A stretch of DNA of 64,000 nucleotides from Uliginosibacterium gangwonense DSM 18521 (GCF_000373965.1 NZ_KB892867.1:178857-242856), one strand, 5' to 3'. Shown: positions 1 through 9,197, numbered from the stretch's first letter. Notes: a model not told the origin generated them from the sequence alone. A program made the numbers and translations.

Positions 1-367
1 CGCAATACACATCTTGGATAGGGTGGGCAAAATTGCCAGCCGCAAGGTTGCTCAAATCCGTTTTGAGGTGCCGAACATGCACGACCAGGTGCCGATGCAG
101 AAATAGCATGAATGCCGAGAAGCTAAGCCCGCAGATGATGATCACGGCGATGAGGCAGATGGTAAGGGTAGAATCTGCATTGCTGACAATGGATTTTGCT
201 TGCGATGACAAGCCCCCCGCCTGCTTGCCCAGTTCTGCGCTCAACGCTGATACTGCATTGATCTCAGCCTGTAGGCTGAAAAACACAGCCACCAGCAAAA
301 TGGCTGTACTCACGCCGCAAAGCAGAAGGAGTTGATACCGCATACTGTGGAAAAGCTTAGAAAACAT
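1..367 (-). CDS. Methyl-accepting chemotaxis protein, N-terminal part (runs off left edge)
   Basis: Reading the minus strand from the ATG at 365-367 gives about 122 codons without a stop, continuing past base 1. The protein starts with a short basic segment, a first membrane helix at about residues 12-32 (rich in Leu, Val, Ala), a short 30-residue outer loop, a second helix at about 66-88, and then a HAMP-like start (RHLVVHVRHLKTDLSNLAAG). This is the layout of a transmembrane chemoreceptor with a very small periplasmic part. The signalling domain lies outside the window. It is divergent from motD. Family assignment is inferred from topology and the HAMP-like segment only. Confidence 0.7.
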   Translation of the reverse strand, partial: MFSKLFHSMRYQLLLLCGVSTAILLVAVFFSLQAEINAVSALSAELGKQAGGLSSQAKSIVSNADSTLTICLIAVIIICGLSFSAFMLFLHRHLVVHVRHLKTDLSNLAAGNFAHPIQDVYC

Positions 368-593
368 GGTGTGCCCTTTGACTCATATCGCAATTACCGG
401 TTCAGAGCGTCATGCTGCTGGACGGGTGTAAGCTGAAGTGATCCAGTCTCTGAATGGAGTGAAGTCGATTATGCATATTTTGGTAAGGTCGAATCATCCA
501 CCTGCCGTAAGCAGGCAACAGAATGATCAACCGAAGTAGTTTACCTGTTTTTCGCACTTTGCCTGTGGTCTTTTGCCTCGTTTGGTGATGGAG

Positions 594-620
594 TCAAGAG
601 CAGAGGTTATTTGCCGTTAA
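594..620 (+). promoter_or_regulatory. Candidate sigma-28 (FliA) promoter for motD
   Basis: TCAAGAGC, an 11-base spacer, then GCCGTTAA. Compared with the known flagellar sigma-28 consensus TAAAGTTT-N11-GCCGATAA, the spacing is exact and the -10 half has one mismatch; the -35 half matches less well. It lies 43 bases before the motD start. Confidence 0.55.
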
Positions 621-662
621 TGGAATCAGGGAATCTACTCACAAGGGAAAGGGCTGCGGTCC

Positions 663-1553
663 ATGGCGCGTCGCAAACACGAAGAAGAACACGAGAATCA
701 CGAGCGCTGGATGGTGTCTTATGCTGACTTTATCACCTTGCTGTTTGCATTCTTTGTGGTGATGTATGCCATCAGCTCGGTCAATGAAGGCAAGTACCGC
801 GTGCTTTCTGATTCTCTGGTGCAAGCCTTTCGCAGCACGACTGACCAGCGTGGCACCGTGCTCGCCACCACGACAGTAACCACCGGGCGCCCTCTGCCGA
901 GCGTTGTAGCCGCACAGCCGCAAAAAGTAGCGCCAGAGGTGGAAGCCAAGCGTAAGGCCTATCGCGACAAGATGCGCAACATGGCCGAAGACATCATGCG
1001 TGTGCTCGCTCCGCTGGTGCAGGGCGGGCAGGTGAGGGTGACTGAAGGCGTCAATGGTATTTCCATCGAAATCAACGCCAGCGCCTTGTTCAACCCCGGT
1101 GAGGCCGTGCTGGGACAAGATGCCGCGCGTGCCTTGCGCGCTGTGGCAGAGGTGATTGCCGCAGGCGATTTTCCGATCAAGGTGGAAGGGCATACCGATA
1201 ATGTTCCCATCAGCACAGCACTGTTCCCGTCCAACTGGGAGCTTTCGGCATCGCGTGCCTCGTCGGTGGTGCGTCTGTTCGTGGATGCAGGTGTGGAACC
1301 CAGTCGGCTAACGGCTGCCGGTTATGCCGATCAGCGTCCGGTGGCCTCCAATGCCACGCCAGAGAATCGGGCCCGCAATCGCCGGGTGACCATTCTGGTG
1401 GAATCCATGGCACCTGAAGTCAGCGCGCTTCCCGCTCAGACGACTACAGTGTCTTCACCGCCGCCGAGTACGGAAATGCGTAATGTGGATGGGGCCTTGG
1501 GAACGCCAGAGAACATCCGCCTGGTGCCGGGCGTGGCTGCCAGCAGCCCGTGA
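663..1553 (+). CDS. motD: Flagellar motor stator protein MotD (MotB family)
   Basis: This 296-residue protein is the peptidoglycan-anchoring stator subunit. The N-terminus (HENHERWMVSYADFITLLFA) carries the single membrane helix with the proton-binding Asp at residue 22. The C-terminal half is an OmpA-like peptidoglycan-binding domain with VEGHTDNVPI, SNWELSASRA and RNRRVTI signatures. The charged N-terminus resembles MotD of the MotCD stators more than MotB. The start is preceded by AAGGGAAAGGG. Unusually, no motC/motA precedes it: the upstream gene is a divergent chemoreceptor. It converges on flgN with a 7-base gap. Confidence 0.9.
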   Translation: MARRKHEEEHENHERWMVSYADFITLLFAFFVVMYAISSVNEGKYRVLSDSLVQAFRSTTDQRGTVLATTTVTTGRPLPSVVAAQPQKVAPEVEAKRKAYRDKMRNMAEDIMRVLAPLVQGGQVRVTEGVNGISIEINASALFNPGEAVLGQDAARALRAVAEVIAAGDFPIKVEGHTDNVPISTALFPSNWELSASRASSVVRLFVDAGVEPSRLTAAGYADQRPVASNATPENRARNRRVTILVESMAPEVSALPAQTTTVSSPPPSTEMRNVDGALGTPENIRLVPGVAASSP

Positions 1554-1560
1554 TGGGGGG

Positions 1561-2049
1561 CTAGACGCTGCCTAAATGGCGTGAACCCAGGCGAGGGCGC
1601 GAGGCACCATCGGGGCCGTAAGTCATGGGCTGGTCGCTATGGGCCAATAGTACGGCAAGCGCCTGATGGTTGGAGGCCAAGCGCTGGGTGACGGCCTTGC
1701 CGTTGTTTTCGTTCAGGAGCTTGGCTTGGGCGGCGCGGTTCAGATAGGTGTTCCAGATTTCGGCGTGTTGCCCGGCCAGCAAGGCCTGAATACCTGCGCG
1801 GCTGTGGGGCTTGCCCGCCTGGGCCAAAACAGTGATCCGGCTGTCCGCCAGACGTTGCAGCTGGAAGGCGATATCGGATTTCTTTTTGGCCAGATCGAAG
1901 AGGGGCTCAACGTTCTCATGGCCCAGCACGGTGCGTTCTTCTTCCAGCACCGCAATAAAGCCGTCCAGCAGTTGGGTTTCCGTGACCAGCAGGGTGGCAA
2001 AGCGTTGGCGCAGCGCGTTCAGGTCTGTGGGCACCTTGAAGAACTCCAT
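1561..2049 (-). CDS. flgN: Flagellar export chaperone FlgN
   Basis: This 162-residue, mostly alpha-helical protein has the FlgN layout: a long N-terminal coiled region (ALRQRFATLLVTETQLLDGF), a central region ending in KLNEN-like residues (KLLNENNGKAVTQRL), and the C-terminal TYGPDG element common in FlgN. FlgN escorts the hook-filament junction proteins FlgK and FlgL to the export gate. Neither flgK nor flgL is in the window. It lies downstream of flgM on the same strand, probably co-transcribed. Confidence 0.85.
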   Translation of the reverse strand: MEFFKVPTDLNALRQRFATLLVTETQLLDGFIAVLEEERTVLGHENVEPLFDLAKKKSDIAFQLQRLADSRITVLAQAGKPHSRAGIQALLAGQHAEIWNTYLNRAAQAKLLNENNGKAVTQRLASNHQALAVLLAHSDQPMTYGPDGASRPRLGSRHLGSV

Positions 2050-2131
2050 TCAATGGCAATACCGGTTCAAGAAAACCCTGCGGATGGCGCAGGCTGCGCG
2101 GCCCCGGTATTGGTAAAGCGCCCCGATATTG

Positions 2132-2440
2132 TTACACCGAACGCGGCTGTGCCGCCAGCATCTGACGCACGCTGCTGATCAGCCCGTCAGCCACCTTCTC
2201 GGAATTGACCTGGAACTGCCCTTGGCTGATGGCCTGCTTGATCTCATCCACCCGACCACTATCCACCACGGGAGTATCGGCGACAGCCTGTTCAAGCTGT
2301 TGCATCCGCCCGGACAGAGAGGAAATCTCTACCTTGGTATCGCTGGGCGTTGAGGACGTAGAGGTGCTTGGTCGAGTCGAACGAGTTTTCGACTCCCCAG
2401 TTACTGTATTGGTCGTTTTGACCGAATTATCGATTTTCAT
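2132..2440 (-). CDS. flgM: Anti-sigma-28 factor FlgM
   Basis: This 102-residue protein starts MKIDNSVK, followed by a low-complexity Ser/Thr-rich disordered stretch, then the conserved sigma-28-binding helices (VEISSLSGRMQQLE, VDEIKQAISQGQFQVNSEKVADGLI). FlgM holds FliA inactive until the hook is finished and is then exported. The gene sits before flgN and directly behind a strong sigma-28-type promoter, giving the usual feedback loop. Confidence 0.93.
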   Translation of the reverse strand: MKIDNSVKTTNTVTGESKTRSTRPSTSTSSTPSDTKVEISSLSGRMQQLEQAVADTPVVDSGRVDEIKQAISQGQFQVNSEKVADGLISSVRQMLAAQPRSV

Positions 2441-2498
2441 GGCGTTTCCCTTTGTCTCAAGGCTTTTGCAACGTCGTTTTATGGACGCTACAGCTTGC

Positions 2499-2525
2499 TT
2501 AACGGTGAGGAGAGGGAAAACTTTA
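2499..2525 (-). promoter_or_regulatory. Sigma-28 (FliA) promoter of flgM-flgN
   Basis: On the minus strand the -35 element TAAAGTTT (2518-2525) is an exact match to the known sigma-28 consensus. An 11-base spacer follows, then ACCGTTAA (2499-2506), two mismatches from GCCGATAA. It lies about 60 bases before the flgM ATG. This makes flgM a late flagellar gene under the sigma factor it inhibits. Confidence 0.85.
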
Positions 2526-2710
2526 GGTGTTTATGCCCATTCTGACGACCGGCAGGTCAAGATCAGAGAGCCCGCAACCACGTTCCTGCTCTATCCTATG
2601 TTCCTACTATATCAGAGACTTGCAGCATGTTGTAGGCGTGTGGGGGTGTAGATCTGTGACGCCTGATCGGGCAGGCAGACGGCTATGTGAGAACAAGGGG
2701 GCAGGGACGG

Positions 2711-3427
2711 TCAGAGACGGGTCTCAATCAAGCCTTTGTCGCGGACCACGCCGCTGATGATCTGGCCATTTTGCAGCCGCACCCGGATTGTGTCGCCCTT
2801 GGCGCCGGAGTCGATGGCGGTGCCCATGTTGCCTACGCTGAAGCCCTGGCCTTCAACCATGACTTTGACATCCTGCCCCGCTTGCACAAGGGTTTCCAGG
2901 CGCAGTTGAGACAGGCGCACCGGGTGCTCGGTAATGATGAAACCCCGTGTGACACGGCCTACCGCCTGTTGCGGGTCCAAGACTAGATCAGGCGCCTGGG
3001 TGGTCAGCTCACCCTCCACGATGCGCAGATCCGCTTCTCCAATCGTTTGGCCGGGGGAAAGCGCATGGGTGGCGACCACATATCGGCCATCAATTCGAAC
3101 CCGCACGGGCACGTAGAAGTTGCCTGTCACGCCCTGTGTGCAACGAACGTTGACGGAGATTTTCCCCCAGGCGCGGGTACCCGCAGGCAAGGTGGCAGCC
3201 CAGTCCGTGCAGGTCTGGTAGCGTGGGTTCAGAACAAATTCGCCAATTTCAAAGCTTGCCTGCCCTGGTACATTGACAGTTTGCCCTTGCAAGGTTTTTT
3301 CAATGACAGCCTTGATCGCAGGTATCCCCTGGCCCTGGGCCAGCATGGGGAGCATGGCACACAGGGCAGAGATGAGCAGACTGCGCAAGGTGCGGTGGGT
3401 AGAGACAAAGATTAGCAAGGCAGGCAT
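2711..3427 (-). CDS. flgA: Flagellar P-ring assembly chaperone FlgA
   Basis: This 238-residue protein has an N-terminal hydrophobic signal segment (LISALCAMLPMLAQGQG) and the SAF-domain C-terminal half typical of FlgA: VATHALSPGQTIGEADLRIVEG, then VKVMVEGQGFSVGNMGTA and GDTIRVRLQNGQIISGVV. FlgA acts in the periplasm to help FlgI form the P ring. In many relatives flgA is directly divergent from flgB; here flgB is 13.6 kb away. The start at 3427 has only a weak ribosome-binding site. Confidence 0.92.
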   Translation of the reverse strand: MPALLIFVSTHRTLRSLLISALCAMLPMLAQGQGIPAIKAVIEKTLQGQTVNVPGQASFEIGEFVLNPRYQTCTDWAATLPAGTRAWGKISVNVRCTQGVTGNFYVPVRVRIDGRYVVATHALSPGQTIGEADLRIVEGELTTQAPDLVLDPQQAVGRVTRGFIITEHPVRLSQLRLETLVQAGQDVKVMVEGQGFSVGNMGTAIDSGAKGDTIRVRLQNGQIISGVVRDKGLIETRL

Positions 3428-3486
3428 TAAGGGATGGATGAGTCCGCATTCTAGCCCGGATCATCTCTCCCCGTGCAGGCACAAAC

Positions 3487-4533
3487 TCAGGCAGGGTGTG
3501 CCGGGGCTGACGCGTGAAAGTCTGCGACCAACTGATCGATGTATTGCCGGTCAGCATCCCAGGCGAACATGAAGCGGTGAGAGCCGCCAATGAAGTTGTA
3601 GAACAGCCAGCCTTTGGCATGCAGGGCTTCGCTCAATGCCTCTGGCATGCGCACGAAAACTGAATTAGCCTGCACCGGAAAAGCCAGACGCACGTCCGGC
3701 ACCTCGGCAATCCGCTCGGCAAAGTAACGCGCACAAGCGTTGCCGTGCGTAGCGTTGCTTAACCAGGCACCACTTTCCAGCATACCGACCCAGGGGGCGG
3801 AGAGATAACGCATCTTGGAGGCCAATTGCCCCGCCTGTTTGCAGCGGTAATCAAAATCCTGTGCCAGATCACGGTTGAAGAACAGGATTGCTTCGCCTAC
3901 GGCCATGCCGTTCTTGGTGCCGCCAAAGCAGAGCACATCCACGCCCGCGCGCCAGCTCATGTCTGCTGGGCTGCATCCAAGGCTGGCACAGGCATTGGCA
4001 AAACGGGCACCATCCATGTGCAGGCGCAGCCCCAGTTCCCGGCATACAGCGGAAATGGCGCGGATTTCGTCCAGGCTGTACACCTGCCCGGTTTCGGTCG
4101 GCTGGGTGATGGTGACGACACGGGGTTTGGGGAAGTGGATATCCGTGCGGGCGGTGGCGATATGGCGAATGGATTCCGGGGTCAGCTTACCGCCATAGGT
4201 GGGAACCGCCAGCAGCTTGGAGCCGTTGGAGAAAAATTCCGGCGCGCCGCATTCATCCGTTTCCACATGGGAGGAATCCGCGCAGATCACACCGTGGTAA
4301 GACTGGCCCAGCGAGGCCAGCGCCAAGGAATTGGCAGCTGTGCCATTGAAGGCGAAGAACACTTCGCAATTGGTAGCGAACAGGCTACGGAAGGCATCGG
4401 CGGCGCGTGCCGTCCACGGGTCGTCGCCATAAGCGGGCACATGCCCTGTGTTCGCTTCCTGCATGGAGGCCCAAGCCTGCGGGCAGACACCTGAATAATT
4501 ATCACTGGCGAATTGCTGGGGCTGGAAAGGCAT
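3487..4533 (-). CDS. ltaE: Low-specificity L-threonine aldolase
   Basis: This 348-residue PLP enzyme cleaves L-threonine or L-allo-threonine to glycine and acetaldehyde. It has the beta-eliminating-lyase fold: FASDNYSGVCP at the N-terminus, FNGTAANSLAL in the cofactor site, LRLHMDGARFANACASLG with the PLP-ring Asp, and CFGGTKNGM with the Schiff-base Lys. I chose the ATG at 4533, with AAGGAG 11 bases upstream, over the in-frame GTG at 4545 that overlaps that site. It is monocistronic, behind flgA on the same strand. Confidence 0.9.
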   Translation of the reverse strand: MPFQPQQFASDNYSGVCPQAWASMQEANTGHVPAYGDDPWTARAADAFRSLFATNCEVFFAFNGTAANSLALASLGQSYHGVICADSSHVETDECGAPEFFSNGSKLLAVPTYGGKLTPESIRHIATARTDIHFPKPRVVTITQPTETGQVYSLDEIRAISAVCRELGLRLHMDGARFANACASLGCSPADMSWRAGVDVLCFGGTKNGMAVGEAILFFNRDLAQDFDYRCKQAGQLASKMRYLSAPWVGMLESGAWLSNATHGNACARYFAERIAEVPDVRLAFPVQANSVFVRMPEALSEALHAKGWLFYNFIGGSHRFMFAWDADRQYIDQLVADFHASAPAHPA

Positions 4534-4929
4534 GGTCGTAGGCACTCCTTCAATACAGGAGTCTGCGATGAGGCATAGGGGAAGAATTCAGGCAGACTCC
4601 CAGTTGCAAAAAACCAAGAGTCTTATTGCGTTGGCAGCGTCCGGTTTTTGCCGTGAGGCCACATCCCCCCTTGTAGGGAGCACCACCTTGCGCGGAGGCA
4701 GGTTGGTGTTGAGCAAGCGCTCAACTCTTGATGGATGGTGCCAGTATATCCAAATTCTTTGCGTGGAGGTATAGCGCTTATGTGGCTCATGCGGTTGAAG
4801 TGGGCGAGGGTTTTGATCTTTCCACCTCTGTTATGATGTTGGAGTATGATTAATGTATATTTGCGCTTGTATAGCAAGCGTTTCCTTGTGGAGATGGGTG
4901 GGCTGTGCCTTGATCTTCATGGCTTTGAT
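4534..4929. other. Intergenic region without a recognised gene
   Basis: About 400 bases between ltaE and the next minus-strand gene. Open frames here are short and lack good ribosome sites. The only structure I see is a 7-bp inverted repeat GTTGAGC-AAGC-GCTCAAC at 4708-4725, without a T-run. Confidence 0.4.
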
Positions 4930-5601
4930 CTACGGCAGCGCGTTGCAGTTGGCCTCTGCATTCCACTTGCCAAAGCGGGCAGGGCGGTTGGCTTTGTAGA
5001 GTTTGAGACGGCTGCGGAATTCCCGCACGACATAGGTGGGGGCTTTGTCTTCGCCCTCTAAAGCCTGCAGCCCATCCAATGCCTGTTGCTGGAGTTGGGC
5101 CGCCTCGGTAAAGCGCCCCAGGCGGGCCAGTGCGGCGGCCAGCGTGTCCTGATGGAAGGGGCTGCCATCTTGTGCAGCTTCCTGTGCGTACTCCAGCGCC
5201 ACGGTCAGATCGCGGTGAAAATCCGCCTGTTCGCAGGCAGCGTGAATCCAGGCAATCTCGTTCTTGGCGCTGAGTACAATCTCTTGGCTGTTGGGGTTGT
5301 TGCTGGGCAGTGCTGCGGCCGCGAACAACTCCAGTGCCTTGTTGCAGTCAAACGGCACTCCCCGTGCACAGACGTGATAGTTGGCAAGCGTAAACTGCGC
5401 CTCATGATTGCCTGCATCGGCATAACGCACCAATTCAGGGTAGGCTTTGGTGTACTGGCGCTTGTTCAGTTGCGCGGTAATCGAGTCCGGCAGTGGCTCG
5501 CTCCGCGATATCTGGGCTGCCACGGGCCCGCAGGTGAAGATGCCAAGCATCAGAACGGCCAAGCTGCGGGTAAGAAGAGATGGGTCAAGGCGTTGGCTCA
5601 T
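4930..5601 (-). CDS. Secreted Sel1/TPR-like repeat protein
   Basis: From the ATG at 5601 the product is 223 residues. A signal-peptide-like segment (SLAVLMLGIFTCGPVAAQ) is followed by helical repeats of Sel1/TPR style: YPELVRYADAGNHEAQFTLA, CNKALELFAAAA, and LTVALEYAQEAAQDGSPFHQDTLAAAL. Cys residues in the repeats suggest a disulphide-bonded periplasmic protein. Such repeats usually mediate protein contacts; no specific function can be assigned. An in-frame start at 5634 would add 11 residues ahead of the signal peptide and is less likely. Confidence 0.65.
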   Translation of the reverse strand: MSQRLDPSLLTRSLAVLMLGIFTCGPVAAQISRSEPLPDSITAQLNKRQYTKAYPELVRYADAGNHEAQFTLANYHVCARGVPFDCNKALELFAAAALPSNNPNSQEIVLSAKNEIAWIHAACEQADFHRDLTVALEYAQEAAQDGSPFHQDTLAAALARLGRFTEAAQLQQQALDGLQALEGEDKAPTYVVREFRSRLKLYKANRPARFGKWNAEANCNALP

Positions 5602-5718
5602 GGGGCATCCAGAAAAAATGGCAAAGTGCGCCAAACAAAATTGTTAATTATCTTTGCAGTTGTTACAACTTTGAAACAAGGGTTGGCCCTGATGAGCAAT
5701 CGTTTGGAGTGCTTGCGG

Positions 5719-6117
5719 ATGAAAATAATCAAGATGGCCGCCATATTGGCAACAGTGTCTTTGATCATGGGGGTTGCCCAGGCGGGCGAGGTGTGCCCCA
5801 TCACGCATAGCCCTGTGCAGAGCGAAGATCAGGCGTTGGATCTGGCTATCAAGGTTACCAAGGCGTTCAAACTTACCACGATTCCTGTTGAGCACTGCCT
5901 GCATTTTTATGTTGATCAGAGCACGGACAAGGCGGGCGGCTACGTGGTGACTGTGCGCGAGAATCATAACCAGGAGTGCGGGGGAGACCCGGATACCGAG
6001 CCCCGCGTGTTTGATCTGGAAATCAAACCCGATGGGCAGGTGGCAACCGACGCCTTCCCCATTACGGGTGATGGGACAAGCATGCGTAGGCTGCATTGCT
6101 GGAGCAGCAAGCGTTAA
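5719..6117 (+). CDS. Small secreted protein, unknown function
   Basis: From the ATG at 5719 the product is 132 residues, with a clear signal peptide (IIKMAAILATVSLIMGVAQA) and a mature part containing four to five Cys (GEVCPITHS, VEHCLHFYV, NQECGGDP, LHCWSSK). I recognise no family. A much longer open frame reaching back to 5086 is antisense to the preceding gene and is not credible; an in-frame ATG at 5692 would only lengthen the signal region. It precedes dapA by about 150 bases. Confidence 0.6.
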   Translation: MKIIKMAAILATVSLIMGVAQAGEVCPITHSPVQSEDQALDLAIKVTKAFKLTTIPVEHCLHFYVDQSTDKAGGYVVTVRENHNQECGGDPDTEPRVFDLEIKPDGQVATDAFPITGDGTSMRRLHCWSSKR

Positions 6118-6270
6118 GGTTTCTTGGTGCTATGAACGCGTGCCTGGCCCTGGGGCTTGCTGCGGGCAGCAAGATTTCACCATAATCCCGATTTACGTAC
6201 AGAAGCACGCGTCTTGTGCGTGGCTTCGGTTACAATCTTCTCCTTTCTCGTTCACAGCTTTGGCCCAAGC

Positions 6271-7149
6271 ATGATCACCGGTTCTCTCGTCGCACTTGTG
6301 ACGCCCATGGATGAAGAGGGGCGCATCGATTTTCCGCGTTTTCGTTCGCTGATTGATTTCCACCTCAAAGAAGGAACCGACGGTCTGGTGATCGTGGGGA
6401 CCACTGGGGAATCGCCCACTGTGCCAGTTGAGGAGCACTGCGAGCTGATCCGCGTGGCCGTTGAGCACAGCGCCGGGCGTGTGCCGGTGATTGCCGGTAC
6501 AGGCGGCAACTCTACTGCCGAGGCGATTGAACTGACCCGCTTTGCCAAATCGGTGGGTGCCACGGCCGGGCTGTCTGTGGTGCCTTACTACAACAAGCCG
6601 ACCCAGGAAGGCATGTACCGCCACTTCAAGTCTGTTGCTGAAGCGGTGGATCTGCCAGTGATTCTGTACAACGTGCCCGGGCGCACCATAGCTGACTTGC
6701 AGAACGACACCGCGCTGCGTCTGGCCCAGGTGCCCGGCATTGTTGGCATCAAGGATGCCACGGGCAATATCGAACGCATTACCGATCTGGCCATGCGTGC
6801 CCCGGCAGGCTTTGGCCTGTACAGCGGGGACGACATGAGTTCGATGGCGTTCATGATGATCGGCGGGCATGGCGTGATCTCGGTGACGGCCAACGTTGCG
6901 CCGCGCCTGATGCATGAACTGTGTGTCGCCTGCCGCGAAGGGAACTTAATCCGTGCCAACGAGATCAATCGCAAGCTGTTCCTGCTCAACCGGGATTTGT
7001 TCTGCGAGGCCAATCCGATTCCGGTCAAGTGGGCAGTTGAACAGATGGGCTTGATCGGCCCGGGGATCCGCTTGCCGCTGACCCCCTTGTCCGAAGGGCT
7101 CCATGAACGTGTGCGTCGCGCCCTGCATGCAGCAGGTCTTCAGTCTTAA
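6271..7149 (+). CDS. dapA: 4-Hydroxy-tetrahydrodipicolinate synthase
   Basis: This 292-residue class I aldolase condenses pyruvate with aspartate semialdehyde, the first committed step of lysine and diaminopimelate synthesis. Signatures: [11 protein letters not shown] at the N-terminus, VGTTGESPT (pyruvate-binding Thr pair), YNVPGRT with the catalytic Tyr, and GIKDATGNI with the Schiff-base Lys. I placed the start at 6271 because the [13 protein letters not shown]-terminus matches the family; upstream residues are extra. bamC follows after 12 bases, the common dapA-bamC pairing. Confidence 0.95.
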   Translation: MITGSLVALVTPMDEEGRIDFPRFRSLIDFHLKEGTDGLVIVGTTGESPTVPVEEHCELIRVAVEHSAGRVPVIAGTGGNSTAEAIELTRFAKSVGATAGLSVVPYYNKPTQEGMYRHFKSVAEAVDLPVILYNVPGRTIADLQNDTALRLAQVPGIVGIKDATGNIERITDLAMRAPAGFGLYSGDDMSSMAFMMIGGHGVISVTANVAPRLMHELCVACREGNLIRANEINRKLFLLNRDLFCEANPIPVKWAVEQMGLIGPGIRLPLTPLSEGLHERVRRALHAAGLQS

Positions 7150-7161
7150 GGAAAAAAACTG

Positions 7162-8340
7162 ATGAAATCAATGTTGTCCCGTAGCCTGTCTGTCGCCGTG
7201 TGCGTATCGATGGCTGGTTGCAGCCTGTTCAGCACCAAGAAGACGACGGCAGAAGACGCCACCTACGGCTCCGGCTCAAACAATTCCTCGTCTGCCGCCA
7301 GCGTCAGCCAGAAACTGGCCGTGCCGCCCGATCTGATCACCCCGTCGCGTGACCCGCGTTTTGTTGACCCGGATGCTGGCAAGACGACCGCCACGTACTC
7401 CACCTACACCAAGGATGCCGCTGCACCCAAACCCAAGGAAACCGCTGCCGCCGCTACTACTGCTGAAACGGTCATCCCCAGTTTCAGCAAGGTGCATGTT
7501 GAGCGTGCTGGTAGCCAGCGCTGGCTGGTGGTGCCGGGCACACCTGATCAGGTTTGGCAGCAGTTGCGCCAGTTCTGGGCCGATAATGGTTTCGACATCA
7601 AGATCGACAAGCCCAACGAAGGGATCATGGAAACCGAATGGGCGGAAAACCATGCCAAGCTGCCGATGGGCACCATTCAGGGCTTCCTTTCCAACGTAGC
7701 AGGCTTTGTCTATAGCACGGGCGAATTGGATAAATTCCGTACCCGTATCGAAAAATCTAGTCAAGACGGCATGGTGGAAGTCTACATCAGCCACCGTGGC
7801 CTAGAAGAAATGACGCAGGATACCGGCACCAAGTGGAAGCCGCGCCCTGTTGATCCTGACCTGGAAGTGCAGTTCATGCGCCGCTTTGCCCTGGGCTTTG
7901 GCGTGGATAAGCAAGTCGTCAAGCAAGTGGTGCCGGATGATGCTGCAGCCAATGCGCCGGGTTCCGTGCAGTTGGCCCATGCTTTCCTCGTTGATGGCGG
8001 ACAACGTCTTGAAGTGGATGGCGCATTGGACAAGGTATGGCGCCAAGTGGGCTTGGCTCTTGATCGTACAGGGGTGGTGGTGGAAGACCGCGACCGCAGT
8101 GCCAACACCTACTACGTTCGCTATCTGGATACCCGAGAAGACCCGCAGATCGGCAAGAGCTGGCTCTCCAAACTAGCTTTCTGGAACAAGAAGGAAGTCG
8201 GTACGGATCAATTCCGTGTGGTGCTGACAGCACCCGGCAAGACCACCGTTTCGATCAGCGTCCTGGATCGTACCGGCAAGCCTGTGACGGCAGACACCGG
8301 CAGCGAAATTCTCAAGTTGCTGTTCGACGAACTGAAGTAA
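7162..8340 (+). CDS. bamC: Outer-membrane assembly lipoprotein BamC
   Basis: This 392-residue lipoprotein has a type II signal peptide with lipobox MAGC (Cys at about 20), a long disordered Ser/Ala/Thr-rich linker, the LAVPPDLITPSRDPRF motif that binds BamD, and two helix-grip BamC domains (RWLVVPGTPDQVWQQLRQFW and GALDKVWRQVGLALDRTGV). It is part of the BAM complex that inserts beta-barrel proteins. It lies 12 bases after dapA in an operon that ends at a strong terminator. Confidence 0.92.
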   Translation: MKSMLSRSLSVAVCVSMAGCSLFSTKKTTAEDATYGSGSNNSSSAASVSQKLAVPPDLITPSRDPRFVDPDAGKTTATYSTYTKDAAAPKPKETAAAATTAETVIPSFSKVHVERAGSQRWLVVPGTPDQVWQQLRQFWADNGFDIKIDKPNEGIMETEWAENHAKLPMGTIQGFLSNVAGFVYSTGELDKFRTRIEKSSQDGMVEVYISHRGLEEMTQDTGTKWKPRPVDPDLEVQFMRRFALGFGVDKQVVKQVVPDDAAANAPGSVQLAHAFLVDGGQRLEVDGALDKVWRQVGLALDRTGVVVEDRDRSANTYYVRYLDTREDPQIGKSWLSKLAFWNKKEVGTDQFRVVLTAPGKTTVSISVLDRTGKPVTADTGSEILKLLFDELK

Positions 8341-8363
8341 GCTCGTTCCAAGCGCATACGTTA

Positions 8364-8396
8364 CGGGCAGGCTCCTCGGGAGACCTGCCCGTTTTT
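8364..8396 (+). terminator. Rho-independent terminator after dapA-bamC
   Basis: The stem CGGGCAGG / CCTGCCCG (8364-8371 and 8384-8391) with a 12-base loop is followed by TTTTT. It sits 23 bases after the bamC stop. Confidence 0.85.
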
Positions 8397-8459
8397 GCGT
8401 CTGGCGGATGGATATGCCAAAGTACCAAGCTCAACCCCGAATCTGAACAGAGAAAAACC

Positions 8460-9197
8460 ATGCCCCAACTCCAACTGATCACCCCCGATTGGCCCGCACC
8501 CGCCAAGGTTAAGGCGCTTTCTACCACACGGGGTGGCGGCGTGAGCAGCGGCCCTTATGCCTCCCTCAATTTGGCCAAACATGTGGGAGATGCCCCGGAC
8601 GCAGTGGCGCAGAATCGCCAGCGCCTGGGTGAGCATCTCCCCATGGAGGCACTCTGGCTCCAACAGGTGCACGGCACGGTCGTGGTCAATGCTGCCAGTA
8701 CCTGCCCGGACGCCCAGGCCGATGCAGCCTTTGCCCGCATGAGCCATCGCATCTGTACCGTAATGACAGCTGATTGCCTGCCCGTGCTCTTCTGTGATGA
8801 TGCTGGTTCTGCTGTGGCCGCCGCCCACGCAGGCTGGCGCGGGCTTGCTGGTGGCATACTTGAAAATACCGTGCGCGCCATGCAGACGCCCGGTGAGCAG
8901 GTCATGGCCTGGCTTGGCCCCGCTATCAGTCAGCAGGCGTTTGAAGTCGGGACTGATGTGCGTGATGCTTTTGTCAATCACAACGCCGAGGCCGCTGCAG
9001 CCTTTATTCCCGGCGCGCAACCGGGCAAGTGGTTTGCCGACCTCTACCTGCTGGCCCGCCAACGCTTGAATGCACTCGGCATTACCCGCGTATATGGTGG
9101 AGATCGCTGCACTTTTACCGAGGCGGAGAGTTTCTTCTCCGCCCGGAGAGATTGCACGCAGTCCGGGCGGCAGGCGAGCCTGATCTGGTTGGAATAG
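8460..9197 (+). CDS. pgeF: Multicopper polyphenol oxidase/purine nucleoside phosphorylase family protein (YfiH/PgeF)
   Basis: This 245-residue protein is a member of the YfiH/laccase-domain family: LSTTRGGGVSSGPYASLNL at the N-terminus, LQQVHGTVV, ADCLPVLF, AHAGWRGLAGGI, and GDRCTFTEAESFFSARRD at the end. The conserved His and Cys of the metal site are visible (VHG, ADC, HAGWRG). Known members act as purine nucleoside phosphorylases/adenosine deaminases or as peptidoglycan-editing factors. It follows the bamC terminator, so it probably has its own promoter. Confidence 0.9.
   Translation: MPQLQLITPDWPAPAKVKALSTTRGGGVSSGPYASLNLAKHVGDAPDAVAQNRQRLGEHLPMEALWLQQVHGTVVVNAASTCPDAQADAAFARMSHRICTVMTADCLPVLFCDDAGSAVAAAHAGWRGLAGGILENTVRAMQTPGEQVMAWLGPAISQQAFEVGTDVRDAFVNHNAEAAAAFIPGAQPGKWFADLYLLARQRLNALGITRVYGGDRCTFTEAESFFSARRDCTQSGRQASLIWLE

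Noticed and set aside
368..480. Sigma-28 promoter for the chemoreceptor gene
   Set aside because: A weak ACCGGTAA element occurs on the minus strand, but no -35 partner lies at the right distance.
5086..5718. Long N-terminal extension of the small secreted protein
   Set aside because: The extension runs antisense through the preceding gene, while a clear signal peptide begins at 5719.
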